Of a stretch of DNA of 64,000 nucleotides, positions 26,183 through 34,540 are shown piece by piece. The DNA is taken from positions 1 to 64,000 of the forward strand of contig NZ_JAPVOT010000009.1 of assembly GCF_027257845.1 (NCBI RefSeq), written 5' to 3'. Below the pieces are notes generated by a model. The model had not been told where the DNA came from and did no database searches. It worked only from the letters and a program-made list of their open reading frames with translations. The stretch comes from Alteromonas sp. BMJM2. GTDB taxonomy: Bacteria; Pseudomonadota; Gammaproteobacteria; Enterobacterales; Alteromonadaceae. The number at the start of each line of letters is the position of its first letter. The stretch's first letter is position 1. The position numbers and the translations under genes were made by a program.

Positions 26183-27526
26183 GTGACGATATCTCAATGG
26201 GAATTAGATTTACACGAGCGTCGCCTTCCTCGCAGCGAATCGAGAGACGGCGATCACAGAAATCCTTACCAGCGAGATAAAGCAAGAGTACTCCACAGCG
26301 CCGCTTTTCGACGGCTTCAAGCAAAAACACAAGTGTTGGGCGTTGGTTTAAGTGACTTTTACCGAACTCGACTGACGCACTCGCTAGAGGCCGCTCAAAT
26401 AGGTACGGGGATAACTGCGCAGCTTTGGAACAAATTTCCCGATATAGCCAAAGACTTAGTGCTCGACCCAACGTTAATTGAAACCATCTGTTTAGCTCAT
26501 GACATTGGCCACCCTCCTTTTGGTCATGGAGGAGAAATTGCGCTCAACTATATGATGCATGAACACGGTGGTTTTGAAGGTAACGGTCAAACGTTTCGTA
26601 TTATTACTCAGTTGGAGCCTTACACGGCCGACCATGGCATGAATTTATGCCGACGCAGTATTTTGGGATTAGTCAAATACCCCAACTTCATAAATACACT
26701 GCATACTAAAGAGGCTGCCGGCGCTCGGCCCCAGTCATTGCGCCAAGTTAAAGCCGATGATTGGCACCCGCCTAAAGGGTTATTTCAATGTGATAAGCCC
26801 TTGTTCGATTGGCTACTTGCTCCGCTAAACAGTGACGATAAACAGTTGTTTATGCAATTTACTGGCAGTACAAGCGCTCACAGTAAAACCTGCTTCAAGT
26901 CATTTGATTGTTCTATTATGGAGCTGGCCGATGATATTGCCTACGGAATCCACGATTTAGAAGATGCCATTGTCATGGATATGGTGCAAAAAGCGCATTT
27001 CATAGAAGATGTAACGAATCCATTAAAAGCTCTGTCTATTCCTTGGCTTTCACATAATATCGAATCGCTGACCACAAAATTGTTTAGTCACGCCCACCAC
27101 GAGCGTAAAAATGCTATTGGTGCGCTGGTAAACAGCTTTATTACTGCAATCGAAATTCAAAAGGTAGACGGATTTTCTCATCCGCTATTAGCCTTTAATG
27201 CCACCATGCCCGAGGGCTTTGGTGAAGCATTGGCGCTGTTTAAGCGGTTTGTGTTTAGAAAGGTAATACGCCGCCCTGATGTTCAGCTGTTAGAATATAA
27301 AGGGCAATTGGTAGTGATGGAGCTCTTTGAAGCCTTTGCCTCAGATCCTGCCCGCTTGCTGCCAGAGAACACACAAGAGCGCTGGCGTAAAGCAGAGGAT
27401 GAGGGAAACGGCATGCGTGTGCTCGCCGACTATATATCAGGTATGACCGACGAATTTGCATCTCGCCTTTACAGCAGTATATTTTCACCTAAACAAGGCG
27501 GTATACAAGACAGCTTCCATATCTAG
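26183..27526 (+). CDS. dGTPase-family HD triphosphohydrolase
   Basis: A 447-residue HD-domain protein of the deoxyguanosine-triphosphohydrolase-like family, which cleaves dNTPs to nucleoside and tripolyphosphate. Motifs seen are [39 protein letters not shown] (His), [16 protein letters not shown] (HD plus second His) and [17 protein letters not shown] (Asp). The length is between the short type-2 enzymes and E. coli Dgt. The GTG start is convincing because AAAGGAG lies directly upstream. It follows yfbR by 19 bp and probably shares its mRNA, pointing to a nucleotide-pool operon. Confidence 0.88.
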   Translation: MTISQWELDLHERRLPRSESRDGDHRNPYQRDKARVLHSAAFRRLQAKTQVLGVGLSDFYRTRLTHSLEAAQIGTGITAQLWNKFPDIAKDLVLDPTLIETICLAHDIGHPPFGHGGEIALNYMMHEHGGFEGNGQTFRIITQLEPYTADHGMNLCRRSILGLVKYPNFINTLHTKEAAGARPQSLRQVKADDWHPPKGLFQCDKPLFDWLLAPLNSDDKQLFMQFTGSTSAHSKTCFKSFDCSIMELADDIAYGIHDLEDAIVMDMVQKAHFIEDVTNPLKALSIPWLSHNIESLTTKLFSHAHHERKNAIGALVNSFITAIEIQKVDGFSHPLLAFNATMPEGFGEALALFKRFVFRKVIRRPDVQLLEYKGQLVVMELFEAFASDPARLLPENTQERWRKAEDEGNGMRVLADYISGMTDEFASRLYSSIFSPKQGGIQDSFHI

Positions 27527-28233
27527 CGTTAAATGTGGAATAAAGTTATTAGGTTATGTTGTCAAAGCTAACCTTTGACCGCATCCGCAACAGTTGTTGC
27601 ATTTACAACTTGGTTCACACTTCCCTGAATAACCACGGTGGCTGATATTTTATGCTGAATGGCCTGTCTGTTTGGATCCCAGTAAACCTGTAAAAAGCCA
27701 TAGCAGCAACAAAGGCAATTAACGTTGCGCGTTTAATAGGTATAGCCAAAGGAATGCCTAATAGCGCTTGATCAACTTTAAAGGCATACGGGGTTATTAC
27801 ATTTCTGGTTTCTGAGCCAGACAGCGCTAATTGCTCTATTTCGTTGGCTTTCATTTTTATACTTTTTATTTAAATACGTAAATCATTCACGCTACGCGCC
27901 TTTCATTTCCAGAACAAGTTAAAGCTATTGATTACTATGCATAAAAAAGCATTGTGGGTTTATTTAGGGCGTGTTCTTTTTAATTTATGAAATTTTATTC
28001 TTATTAATTGGGTCTTATTTTGTACGTGTTAAATCTGTAGTGACTTTTTATAAAATTCGCGTGTGTAATTCCATGTAATAAAACGCATGTAATACAAGAA
28101 GTGTATTAAATGGTGCAATCCTAAAACCTTGTCTTCACGTAAGTAGTGTAACCTCAGTGCCTTCGCGCGCAGTCGACGTTAGCTGCTTTTCGGTTTTCAA
28201 TATCTAAGCGCGCTCAATAATTATGGTGTAAGT
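27527..28233. other. 707-bp region with a degenerate minus-strand ORF
   Basis: Between the dGTPase-like gene and msrP. The only coding candidate is the 79-codon minus-strand fragment at 27615-27854 described separately. The stretch 27855-28233 is AT-rich and non-coding to my eye and should contain the msrP promoter; no clear operator was found. Confidence 0.4.
27615..27854 (-). pseudogene. probable remnant of an RDD-type membrane protein gene
   Basis: A 79-codon reading frame. Its first 45 residues (NEIEQLALSGSETRNVITPYAF, here split as NEIEQLALSGSET and RNVITPYAF, then LLGIPLAIPIKRATLIAF) look like the start of RDD-family membrane proteins of gammaproteobacteria as I remember them, in which a pro-Leu-Ala-x-P-x-x-R segment begins helix 1. 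After that the sequence continues for only about 30 residues (IQTDRPFSIKYQPPWLF) without the later helices. There is no ribosome-binding site. I read it as a 5' fragment of a decayed gene; a genuine short protein is possible. Confidence 0.35.
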
Positions 28234-29241
28234 ATGTCTAAACCTTTTAAGCCTTCAGTAAGGCTAACCGACAATCATGTTACCGATGAAAGTGTTTATA
28301 TGAACCGGAGGTCATTGCTTAAGTCTCTTGGGTTTGTCGGCGCGTCAACGCTACTTGCACAATCCGCAAGTGCGGCTGACTGGTTTTGGGAAGATGAGGA
28401 AGAGAAAGCAACCTTTCAAAGTAAGCCGCTGGATTTTACCAAACCTAGTCAGTATCAAATTAATGAGACTCGAACCCCTGAAAAGAAAGTCACGTCGTAC
28501 AATAATTTTTATGAGTTTGGCACATCTAAAGATGCCCCAGCAGAAAACGCCAGTGAATTTAAAACCGATCCATGGACATTGAAAATAGATGGTTTAGTTA
28601 AAAAGCCATTAATTCTCGACCATGACTCACTGACAAAGCGCTTTCCCCTGCAAGAGCGCATTTATCGTTTGCGCTGTGTAGAAGCGTGGTCGATGGTGGT
28701 GCCGTGGATAGGGTTTGAATTAGCAGCCCTTATCAAACAAGCCGATCCATTAATGTCAGCAAAGTACGTGGCGTTTGAGACCCTGTATGATCCAGAGCAA
28801 ATGCCAGGGCAAAGTAATCGATTTTTGGGTGGCGGTATTGAGTACCCCTATGTTGAGGGCTTACGCTTAGATGAGGCTATGCACCCATTAACTCTGATGT
28901 CGGTTGGCCTATACGGGAAAACCCTGCCCCCACAAAACGGAGCCCCCATTCGGTTGGTGGTACCTTGGAAGTATGGGTTTAAGAGTATTAAGTCTGTGGT
29001 GCGTATCCGTTTGACCGATAAACAACCTCCAACAACGTGGAATCGACTTGCCTCTAATGAATACGGTTTTTATGCCAACGTGAACCCTAAAGTCTCTCAC
29101 CCTCGTTGGAGTCAGGCGAGCGAACGTCGAATTACCTCTGGTGGTCTTTTATCTCGAAATAGAATAGAAACACAGATATTCAATGGGTATTCAGAAGTGG
29201 CTCCTCTTTATTCGGATATGAACTTGGCAAAGTTTTACTAA
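28234..29241 (+). CDS. msrP: protein-methionine-sulfoxide reductase, molybdopterin catalytic subunit
   Basis: A 335-residue periplasmic MsrP (YedY), which repairs oxidised methionines in envelope proteins using a mononuclear molybdenum cofactor. A Tat signal lies at residues about 22-50, with [11 protein letters not shown] followed by a hydrophobic run and ASAADW. The molybdenum-ligating cysteine is in [15 protein letters not shown], and the cofactor-binding [16 protein letters not shown] follows. The first 20 residues precede the twin-arginine motif; a later ATG at NRRS would give a more compact signal. The heme subunit gene msrQ starts two bases after the stop. Confidence 0.95.
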   Translation: MSKPFKPSVRLTDNHVTDESVYMNRRSLLKSLGFVGASTLLAQSASAADWFWEDEEEKATFQSKPLDFTKPSQYQINETRTPEKKVTSYNNFYEFGTSKDAPAENASEFKTDPWTLKIDGLVKKPLILDHDSLTKRFPLQERIYRLRCVEAWSMVVPWIGFELAALIKQADPLMSAKYVAFETLYDPEQMPGQSNRFLGGGIEYPYVEGLRLDEAMHPLTLMSVGLYGKTLPPQNGAPIRLVVPWKYGFKSIKSVVRIRLTDKQPPTTWNRLASNEYGFYANVNPKVSHPRWSQASERRITSGGLLSRNRIETQIFNGYSEVAPLYSDMNLAKFY

Positions 29242-29242
29242 T

Positions 29243-29923
29243 ATGGCACCTAGGAAAGCTCCCCTGCGCCTGTCTCCATGGATCAGACGTTCAATTAAAT
29301 CAGTCATTCACGTAGTCGCTCTCGGTTACTTAGTGTGGCTGTTCTACGCTGGAATTACCGACACGCTAGGGCCGGACCCAGTGGATACACTCTTAAACGA
29401 GACCGGCATCTGGGCAATTCATCTTTTATTCATTACCTTATTGCTCAGTCCACTGGCTAAGCAAATGCGCAGCCCAGCTCCCATTCAGTTCAGAAGAATG
29501 CTTGGTGTGTATGTGTTCGTCTACGCATTGGCTCATTTAAGTACCTACGTTTTGTTTGAGCTTCAACTTGATATGGCGCTAGTGCTAAGTGAACTCGTTA
29601 GTCGCCCTTACATTGTGGTTGGCATGGTGGCGTTATTGCTACTATTGGCTCTTACTGCGACTTCTTTTAAGGTAATACAAAGAAAAATGGGGAAGCGTTG
29701 GCAGCAGCTCCATAATGCAATTTACCTCATATTACCACTGACTCTTTTGCACTTTAGCTGGTCACAAAAAACCTTTTGGCAAGAACCCATTTGGTATTGG
29801 TTAGCGGGAATCATCCTCTTAGCACCGAGAGCAAAACAGTGGCTACTAACATACAAGAAGAAAAGAAGTCGTAAGCAGGCAAAAAAATCAGCGGCTAAAG
29901 CAAATAGCCCTCAATACCCTTAA
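29243..29923 (+). CDS. msrQ: MsrQ heme-binding membrane subunit
   Basis: A 226-residue integral membrane b-type cytochrome that passes quinone- or flavin-derived electrons to MsrP in the periplasm. About six helices are visible, including VVALGYLVWLFYAGI, IHLLFITLLLSPL, MLGVYVFVYALAHLSTYV, VVGMVALLLLLALTATS and AIYLILPLTLLHFSW, with the histidines of HLLF, AHLS, LHNA and LHFS as likely heme ligands. The C-terminus is a strongly basic tail (KKKRSRKQAKK). It lies two bases after msrP, so the pair is clearly one operon. Confidence 0.93.
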   Translation: MAPRKAPLRLSPWIRRSIKSVIHVVALGYLVWLFYAGITDTLGPDPVDTLLNETGIWAIHLLFITLLLSPLAKQMRSPAPIQFRRMLGVYVFVYALAHLSTYVLFELQLDMALVLSELVSRPYIVVGMVALLLLLALTATSFKVIQRKMGKRWQQLHNAIYLILPLTLLHFSWSQKTFWQEPIWYWLAGIILLAPRAKQWLLTYKKKRSRKQAKKSAAKANSPQYP

Positions 29924-29968
29924 ATATTTACTTTCAGCGTACGACTTTTCAATAGCGCATTGAACGAT

Positions 29969-30400
29969 TTATGACAGTATGAATAGCAGCAGTGAATAGC
30001 GAGCTGTTTTCGCCATAGTAACAACACAAAGGAAAAACCAAAAATTACTGCGAAGTACTCCTGCTACTAGCGTGATTGGGTCGCCAATAATTGGCACCCA
30101 ACACAAAAGCAGGCTCCACTTTCCCCAACGGGTAAAAAAGTGAGAGGCGCGAAGAAACGCTTTTTCGCTTATTCTTAAAAGCTTTGTTGCAACCACCCTA
30201 CCGTATTTAAAACCCAGTACGTAGTTCACCAGAGCACCTAGAATATTTCCACTGGACGCCACTAACAGTAAACCCCAACCAGAGAGTCCATTGCTATACA
30301 GTGCTGTGATAACTATTTCTGAACTAAAGGGCAATATTGTGGCAGCCAAAAATGCACTGACAAACATGCCCGCATAACCAAGATTAACAAAGAAGTTCAT
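29969..30400 (-). CDS. YqaA/DedA-family membrane protein
   Basis: A 143-residue inner-membrane protein of the SNARE-associated/DedA superfamily, closest in size and motif to YqaA. It contains AATILPFSSEIVITAL near residue 20-35, GNILGALVNYVLGFKYG with the family Gly-Asn and G-x-x-x-G, and the amphipathic FTRWGKWSLLLCWVPIIGDPITLVAGV with the conserved P-x-x-G-D-P. DedA proteins flip undecaprenyl phosphate or phospholipids; whether the YqaA branch does so is not settled. It is monocistronic with GAGAG before the start. Confidence 0.85.
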   Translation of the reverse strand: MNFFVNLGYAGMFVSAFLAATILPFSSEIVITALYSNGLSGWGLLLVASSGNILGALVNYVLGFKYGRVVATKLLRISEKAFLRASHFFTRWGKWSLLLCWVPIIGDPITLVAGVLRSNFWFFLCVVTMAKTARYSLLLFILS

Positions 30401-30833
30401 TATGCTCTCTTTTTATAATTGCCTTATCCTCATTGCCCTATCACTTTGCCTTAACCTCACTGCCTCAAACTCACAGCCATAGCACTCAGCCCTAGCACTC
30501 TGCCTTAAACTCACTGTCAAATGTATGTGAGGTTATCAATAAACGTGCAGCCCAATTTCTAAAAAGCCCGTGGTTACTTTAAAAGTACACACAAGAAATA
30601 ACGGGTATTTCCTATCTCTAGTTTTTTTACTTGTACTGACGCCTGTACTGATACCTGTACTTATACCTGCAACTGCAACTGCAACTGCAACTGCAACTGC
30701 AACTGCAAACAGTACCAGATTCAAATTTTACGGCGTAATAAAAATTCCTTTTATTTAAAAGCACTTAGATACATTTCTCGCAGTTGTTCGAAAAAAACAC
30801 AATCTACTGCTTGCAAAAGAGATTCATCACAAC
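30401..30833. other. repeat-rich intergenic region
   Basis: About 430 bp before the SOS boxes with no believable gene. From 30446 to 30517 there are degenerate copies of CACTGCCTTAAACT-like units, and from 30632 to 30708 a compound tandem array described separately. Small ORFs on both strands consist mostly of the repeat translation (Ala-Thr or Ala-Val runs) and I reject them. Confidence 0.6.
30632..30708 (+). repeat. compound tandem repeat: 12-bp units then (CTGCAA)7
   Basis: Three 12-bp units TGTACTGACGCC, TGTACTGATACC and TGTACTTATACC (30632-30667) run directly into seven perfect copies of CTGCAA (30667-30708). The hexamer looks like a later expansion of the TG(T/C)A core of the 12-mer. 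A hexamer array keeps reading frame, so it cannot switch a gene by frameshift, but it changes spacing upstream of the SulA-like gene about 125 bp away. Confidence 0.95.
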
Positions 30834-30853
30834 TACTGTATACACATACACAC
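30834..30853 (+). promoter_or_regulatory. LexA (SOS) box 1, imperfect
   Basis: TACTGTATACACATACACAC matches the LexA consensus TACTGTATATATATACAGTA except at the right arm (CAC in place of CAG). It adjoins a second, better box, with centres 17 bp apart. TTGCAA at 30811-30816 lies 17 bp upstream of TACTGT, so the box could overlap a promoter -10 element. Confidence 0.6.
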
Positions 30854-30870
30854 TGTATACTTAAACAGTT
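30851..30870 (+). promoter_or_regulatory. LexA (SOS) box 2
   Basis: CACTGTATACTTAAACAGTT contains the full CTG-N10-CAG LexA core (30853-30868). It lies 31 bp before the start of the SulA-like gene, the normal place for LexA repression. Confidence 0.8.
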
Positions 30871-30901
30871 AAAATGGTTTTATAAAAATAAGGTATGTCC
30901 T

Positions 30902-31327
30902 ATGAGTAATTCACCAGTTTGTCGATTCAATGCACTTCGCAACGCAGTATCAAATACCGCGGTTGAAAATGTAGTTCAGCTTCCATTACCCATTGAAGGT
31001 TACCCCGGTGAAGGAAAAGGAAGCTTTGAAGAAAGAAACGACAAGGGGTGGAGTTATCTTCTCTCTGACTCAGTTGCGTTTTCTAAAGACGTTGTAAATG
31101 CTATTCGCATTCAAAAGCCTGAGAAAGAGAAAGTACCAAAGTGGATAAGTAAGCTCATTACTGGCGGCCAATGTAAAACGCTGTATGTTGAAAATATAGA
31201 TTTAGATTTACAACCCACAGACAGCGACATGATCCGCAAGCTCTGTGAACTTTACTCAGTGAGTTTAGTTAACGTAAAAGTAGACAATACTCAGCAGAGC
31301 AAAAATGTTGCGATTGGCCCCTGGTGA
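30902..31327 (+). CDS. SulA-like SOS cell-division inhibitor
   Basis: A 141-residue cytoplasmic protein. From residue 49 the pattern KGWSYLLSDSVAFSKDVV, then PKWISKLITGGQCKTLYV and DLDLQPTDSDMIRKLCEL, follows the layout of E. coli SulA (W-x-L-W-L, hydrophobic L-x-x-x-V, A-L-R-T-G-N-x-x-V-V, D-x-L-x-x-x-E). I aligned it by eye; overall identity is low. Two adjacent LexA boxes precede it and AAGG lies 8 bases before the ATG, so damage-induced expression is very likely. SulA binds FtsZ and blocks septation until DNA is repaired. It is not next to lexA, and no Lon-recognition tail like that of E. coli is evident. Confidence 0.7.
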   Translation: MSNSPVCRFNALRNAVSNTAVENVVQLPLPIEGYPGEGKGSFEERNDKGWSYLLSDSVAFSKDVVNAIRIQKPEKEKVPKWISKLITGGQCKTLYVENIDLDLQPTDSDMIRKLCELYSVSLVNVKVDNTQQSKNVAIGPW

Positions 31328-31332
31328 AACAC

Positions 31333-31390
31333 TGAAGAAACAGAGAAGAAACACAGAAGAAGTACAAAGAAAATAGAGAAGAAATAGGGA
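31333..31390 (+). repeat. degenerate purine-rich repeat after the SulA-like gene
   Basis: Roughly four imperfect copies of GAAGAAACACAGA-like units (A/G on one strand almost throughout) follow the stop codon. There is no hairpin. It may be simple-sequence drift or part of the 3' untranslated region. Confidence 0.5.
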
Positions 31391-31499
31391 ATATAGCGGT
31401 CTCATCTGTCTACATTTTCAATAAGCTCTCTCGCAGTGCTTCCTCGCAATTCACTCTGATAATGCGATACACTATCCCGTCATGAAACCCTGAGTGTAG

Positions 31500-31985
31500 A
31501 TGAGTGTTATGCGTTGCTATTGTTGTTCTTCCGCTTCTTTTGAACGTTGTTGTGAGCCCTTTTTAAATGGTACCGAATCGCCGAAAAGTGCAGAGCAACT
31601 TATGCGTTCTCGATTTTCAGCGTATGCGACAAAACAGTACGATTACGTACTGAATACCTACTCCCGTGAAAAGCAAGAAGGCTTAACCGTAGAAAACCTT
31701 AAACAAAGTGCTGATGGCACCTTGTGGTTTGCTCTTCAGGTAACGCCCCACTCCGCTCAAGAAACAATATCTGATACCGTTGAATTTAAGGCATTCTATT
31801 ACGAAAACAAAAGCCTATTTCAGCTGCATGAAACATCAAATTTCCTTATTGAGGATAACCAATGGCGTTATCACGATGGCGCGCTTCACGATGACTGTGG
31901 AAAAATAAAATACGGTCGGAATTTGCCCTGTCTTTGTGGCAGCAATAAGAAGTTTAAACAGTGCTGTGCAACAAAATTGCGGTAG
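31500..31985 (+). CDS. YchJ-family SEC-C metal-binding protein
   Basis: A 161-residue protein of the YchJ/UPF0225 type. It has SEC-C-like zinc motifs at both ends: CYCCSSASFERCCEPFL at residues 6-22 (two pairs of Cys) and CLCGSNKKFKQCC at about 143-155. Between them is an NTF2-like middle domain containing LMRSRFSAYATKQYDYVLNTY, the most conserved stretch of the family. SEC-C motifs bind zinc and, in SecA, SecB or ribosomes; the role of YchJ is unknown. Both metal sites appear intact. It is a single-gene unit convergent with the DUF4870-type gene. Confidence 0.9.
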   Translation: MSVMRCYCCSSASFERCCEPFLNGTESPKSAEQLMRSRFSAYATKQYDYVLNTYSREKQEGLTVENLKQSADGTLWFALQVTPHSAQETISDTVEFKAFYYENKSLFQLHETSNFLIEDNQWRYHDGALHDDCGKIKYGRNLPCLCGSNKKFKQCCATKLR

Positions 31986-32001
31986 TGAGTGTCGTCTTGG
32001 A

Positions 32002-32024
32002 ATGTGCATGTGCATGTGCATGTG
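32002..32024 (+). repeat. short ATGTGC hexamer repeat
   Basis: Three and a half perfect copies of ATGTGC lie just after the YchJ-like stop codon, immediately before a CRP-like palindrome. Confidence 0.8.
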
Positions 32025-32036
32025 GGCAAAGTGTAG

Positions 32037-32058
32037 GCCTGTGATATGCATCACAGGC
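32037..32058. promoter_or_regulatory. CRP-consensus palindrome between convergent genes
   Basis: GCCTGTGAT-ATGC-ATCACAGGC is a perfect 9-bp inverted repeat whose core (32040-32055) is TGTGA-N6-TCACA, the exact CRP consensus half-sites at the right spacing. It lies at the 3' ends of two convergent genes, not at a promoter. It could instead work as a hairpin, although no T run follows. Confidence 0.5.
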
Positions 32059-32092
32059 AAATAGGTATTAGCAACGAGCAGATGCTGAGCTT

Positions 32093-32434
32093 CTATACTT
32101 TAAAGAACTTGATACTCAATGGGTAATGCCACAGCTCGCCACTATTGGCTTTTAACGCTGCAATAATCGCAAAAATTAAGTTTAGAATGCCCAGAATCAT
32201 TAATCCGAACGCGCCAATAAATATCAACAGCAGAATTCCGCAGATTATTGAATAGATAACCAAGCTTATCAGCCAGTTTGCCGTTACCTTACCGTGTTTA
32301 TCTATGTCTTCATTTTGGTCTTTGTGTGCTATCCACATAACAATAGGCAAAATAAGCCCCAGCCCAGGTATAACAATACTCGCTAGTTGGCTTACATGTA
32401 TGAGCGTGCAGTATGTTCTTGCTGTAAGCCCCAA
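32093..32434 (-). CDS. DUF4870-type membrane protein with disrupted start
   Basis: A frame of 113 codons encoding a Tic20/DUF4870-like protein: TYCTLIHVSQLASIVIPGLGLILPIVMW, split as usual into the L-x-H-L-S-Q helix and the GLGLILPIVMW helix, then HKDQNEDIDKHGKVTANWLIS and two further hydrophobic helices. The only good start signal is AAGGGAG plus ATG at 32457 on the minus strand, which lies in another frame and stops after 21 codons. One extra base in the A6 run (32439-32444) or the G4 run (32429-32432) would join that start (MTTEEK) to the conserved frame. As written, translation would need a TTG at 32434. This is either a real frameshift, a recoding site or a sequencing error. Confidence 0.65.
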   Translation of the reverse strand: MGLTARTYCTLIHVSQLASIVIPGLGLILPIVMWIAHKDQNEDIDKHGKVTANWLISLVIYSIICGILLLIFIGAFGLMILGILNLIFAIIAALKANSGELWHYPLSIKFFKV

Positions 32435-32739
32435 TACATTTTTTCTTCCGTTGTCATTACTACTCCCTTAATTATGTTTTTAGAATGAGGTGTACATTGA
32501 ATTTAGTTTTTCAAAAATTCATGGATATTGAATGTTGTGTAGAGCATCGCCGTTTAATTTGATACATCGTGAGTGCTTGAGCGCATCCCTACTGTGGCAG
32601 TATTTACAGCAATGAAATAGTAGTACCACTAATTTACCTTATTGGGTAGTCAACATACCGGTTGTTAGACAACTTTTTCATAGTTAGCCCCACTCGCAAT
32701 GGTCAACTCACAGTGGCCTTTCTATTTTTAGGTCGCTAC

Positions 32740-34362
32740 TCAATATTCAGTCTTTCCAAACACTATTACTCCCTCGTATTCAGTCAGCGAAAGCGACGTA
32801 CGAGTTGCGTAATCAGCTAACCACTTCTCAGTAAGGTGTTTGTACTGGCTTGATAGTTTAAAGCTAGTAGAGGCATCAATAAGTTTTTCTACAAGGGCAG
32901 GGGTGGCCCCCTTTTTTGATACCGCTAAGTACGTTGTTGCTTTTTGATAGGTAAAAAGTTTAGTGATGCTATTGCACTTATCACCTAAATCATCACAAAT
33001 GATGTCCATTCCGCCATCGGAGAAAAATAGATAGTCTGCACGGCCGTATTCTAAGGCCAATAATGCATTTTTCCAACTATCCATAGGTACAGCCCAATAC
33101 CCAGCTTTTTTAATAATTTCCTGCCTAAAGTCCCCTTTTAGCACTGCAATTCGACTACCTGCAGGTAATTCATTCAATGAGGAGACATGAGTAATACCGT
33201 CACGTTTTGCAAATATGGAATACGCATTTTGCGTTATCGGTGTAATCCAATGAAATTGGCCTTCTCTTTCTGCGGTTCTCGCAATAGAAAACACTAAAAC
33301 ATCACGCTTCATTGCGCTTTCAATCAAAATGCGCTGCCAAGGAGCACTTAAAATATCAGTTTTTATACCCGCTTCAACCAGTATGCTTTGAACTAAATCA
33401 ATGGCGTATCCCGATAGTTCACCGCGGTTATTTCGCTCACTAAATAACGGTTCTTCATTGGTGATCACCCAAGGCTTTAGTTTGCTATTTTCGTCGACTA
33501 ATGTGTCCCCAAGAACGATAACGCCTTCTATTTCAGTCACATTGGGCGAATACTCTGCTAATACTGGCATCCATTGTTGTTTAATCTCAGCATATTTTGG
33601 TCGCTTCAAAAGCCGATTAGCTTCTTTCACGAGAGCAGTGGCGAACGGTCGGTTTTTATCCGTCTTAGGCATTGCAATGTAGCTGTAGAGTACGTTGTGA
33701 GAATATTGTCTACTAACGGTGGAGCAATCCAACCCATTTTTCTGGCAAAATATAGCCATACCAAGATCTGAGAAAAATACAGCGTCTACAAGATCATTTA
33801 ACACTGCATCTACCGCCTGATTCCAGGTATTGAACTGGTGCAATACGAACTGAGGATATCCGCTTGCCAGTTCAACGCGATAATCGCCCCGCAAAACAGC
33901 AACAGAAATGGTGTCGTTTTGCGCCATCAATGTATCAAGATCAATGGCTTTTTTGCCATATAGCCCCACAGCGTTTGCGGTTAAAGGCGCTATCCAAAAA
34001 TATTTGTCTTCACGCTCAGCTGTTCGGCCAATACCGGTTGCTAACATGAGTTCGCCAGTATCGAGTTCTTGTATTAGTCGCGCGAAAGGGAGCGGTGTGA
34101 CTTCTGGCTTGAGCCCAGCTGATTCGAGCAATGCAGTGGCAAAGTCCACTGAATAGCCTTTAACACTCCCATCATCTTGAAATTCGCTGAATATAGGTGT
34201 GTTGGCCGAAAGAACCTTGATGGTTTCAGCAGCACTTATTTGCTTACTACTAAGACACAAAAGCAAACCGACAAAAAGAAGGACCCACTTCAAATAAAAC
34301 ACATTACGTTCTCTTAATTTAAAGTAGATTAAGTGTACAACATACACCGGTAATTGTGCCAT
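32740..34362 (-). CDS. periplasmic protein with two tandem SBP_bac_3-like domains
   Basis: A 540-residue exported protein made of two homologous periplasmic amino-acid-binding-type domains, residues about 46-276 and 290-525. Parallel motifs include GRTAEREDKYFWIAP and ARTAEREGQFHWITP, VAVLRGDYR and IAVLKGDFR, and VFFSDLGM and LFFSDGGM. Each lobe ends in EGVIV (278 and 529), and the protein stops just after the second copy. No transmembrane, kinase or GGDEF domain is attached and no transporter genes are nearby. The signal peptide (YLKWVLLFVGLLLCL) makes a GTG start at 34302, after AGAGA, more plausible than the ATG at 34362. Ligand unknown. Confidence 0.85.
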   Translation of the reverse strand: MAQLPVYVVHLIYFKLRERNVFYLKWVLLFVGLLLCLSSKQISAAETIKVLSANTPIFSEFQDDGSVKGYSVDFATALLESAGLKPEVTPLPFARLIQELDTGELMLATGIGRTAEREDKYFWIAPLTANAVGLYGKKAIDLDTLMAQNDTISVAVLRGDYRVELASGYPQFVLHQFNTWNQAVDAVLNDLVDAVFFSDLGMAIFCQKNGLDCSTVSRQYSHNVLYSYIAMPKTDKNRPFATALVKEANRLLKRPKYAEIKQQWMPVLAEYSPNVTEIEGVIVLGDTLVDENSKLKPWVITNEEPLFSERNNRGELSGYAIDLVQSILVEAGIKTDILSAPWQRILIESAMKRDVLVFSIARTAEREGQFHWITPITQNAYSIFAKRDGITHVSSLNELPAGSRIAVLKGDFRQEIIKKAGYWAVPMDSWKNALLALEYGRADYLFFSDGGMDIICDDLGDKCNSITKLFTYQKATTYLAVSKKGATPALVEKLIDASTSFKLSSQYKHLTEKWLADYATRTSLSLTEYEGVIVFGKTEY

Positions 34363-34540
34363 TCACTGAAGGTATGATTAACCGTAAAAGCCTAACTAAG
34401 TTACGAACAATGATTATTTTCTCTTTAAATCTTCCAATTCTTTGTAAATAAACCGCAGTTACGGGCAATTTGTCGAAATAACTGATCGTTTTTGATTGTG
34501 CTGACTATTAATTAATTCACACATTCAAGGAGGTATATTT

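Noticed and set aside
30536-30758. 62-codon ORFs on both strands across the hexamer array
   Set aside because: They are simply the repeat read in frame (Ala-Thr or Ala-Val runs), with no ribosome-binding site and no family resemblance.
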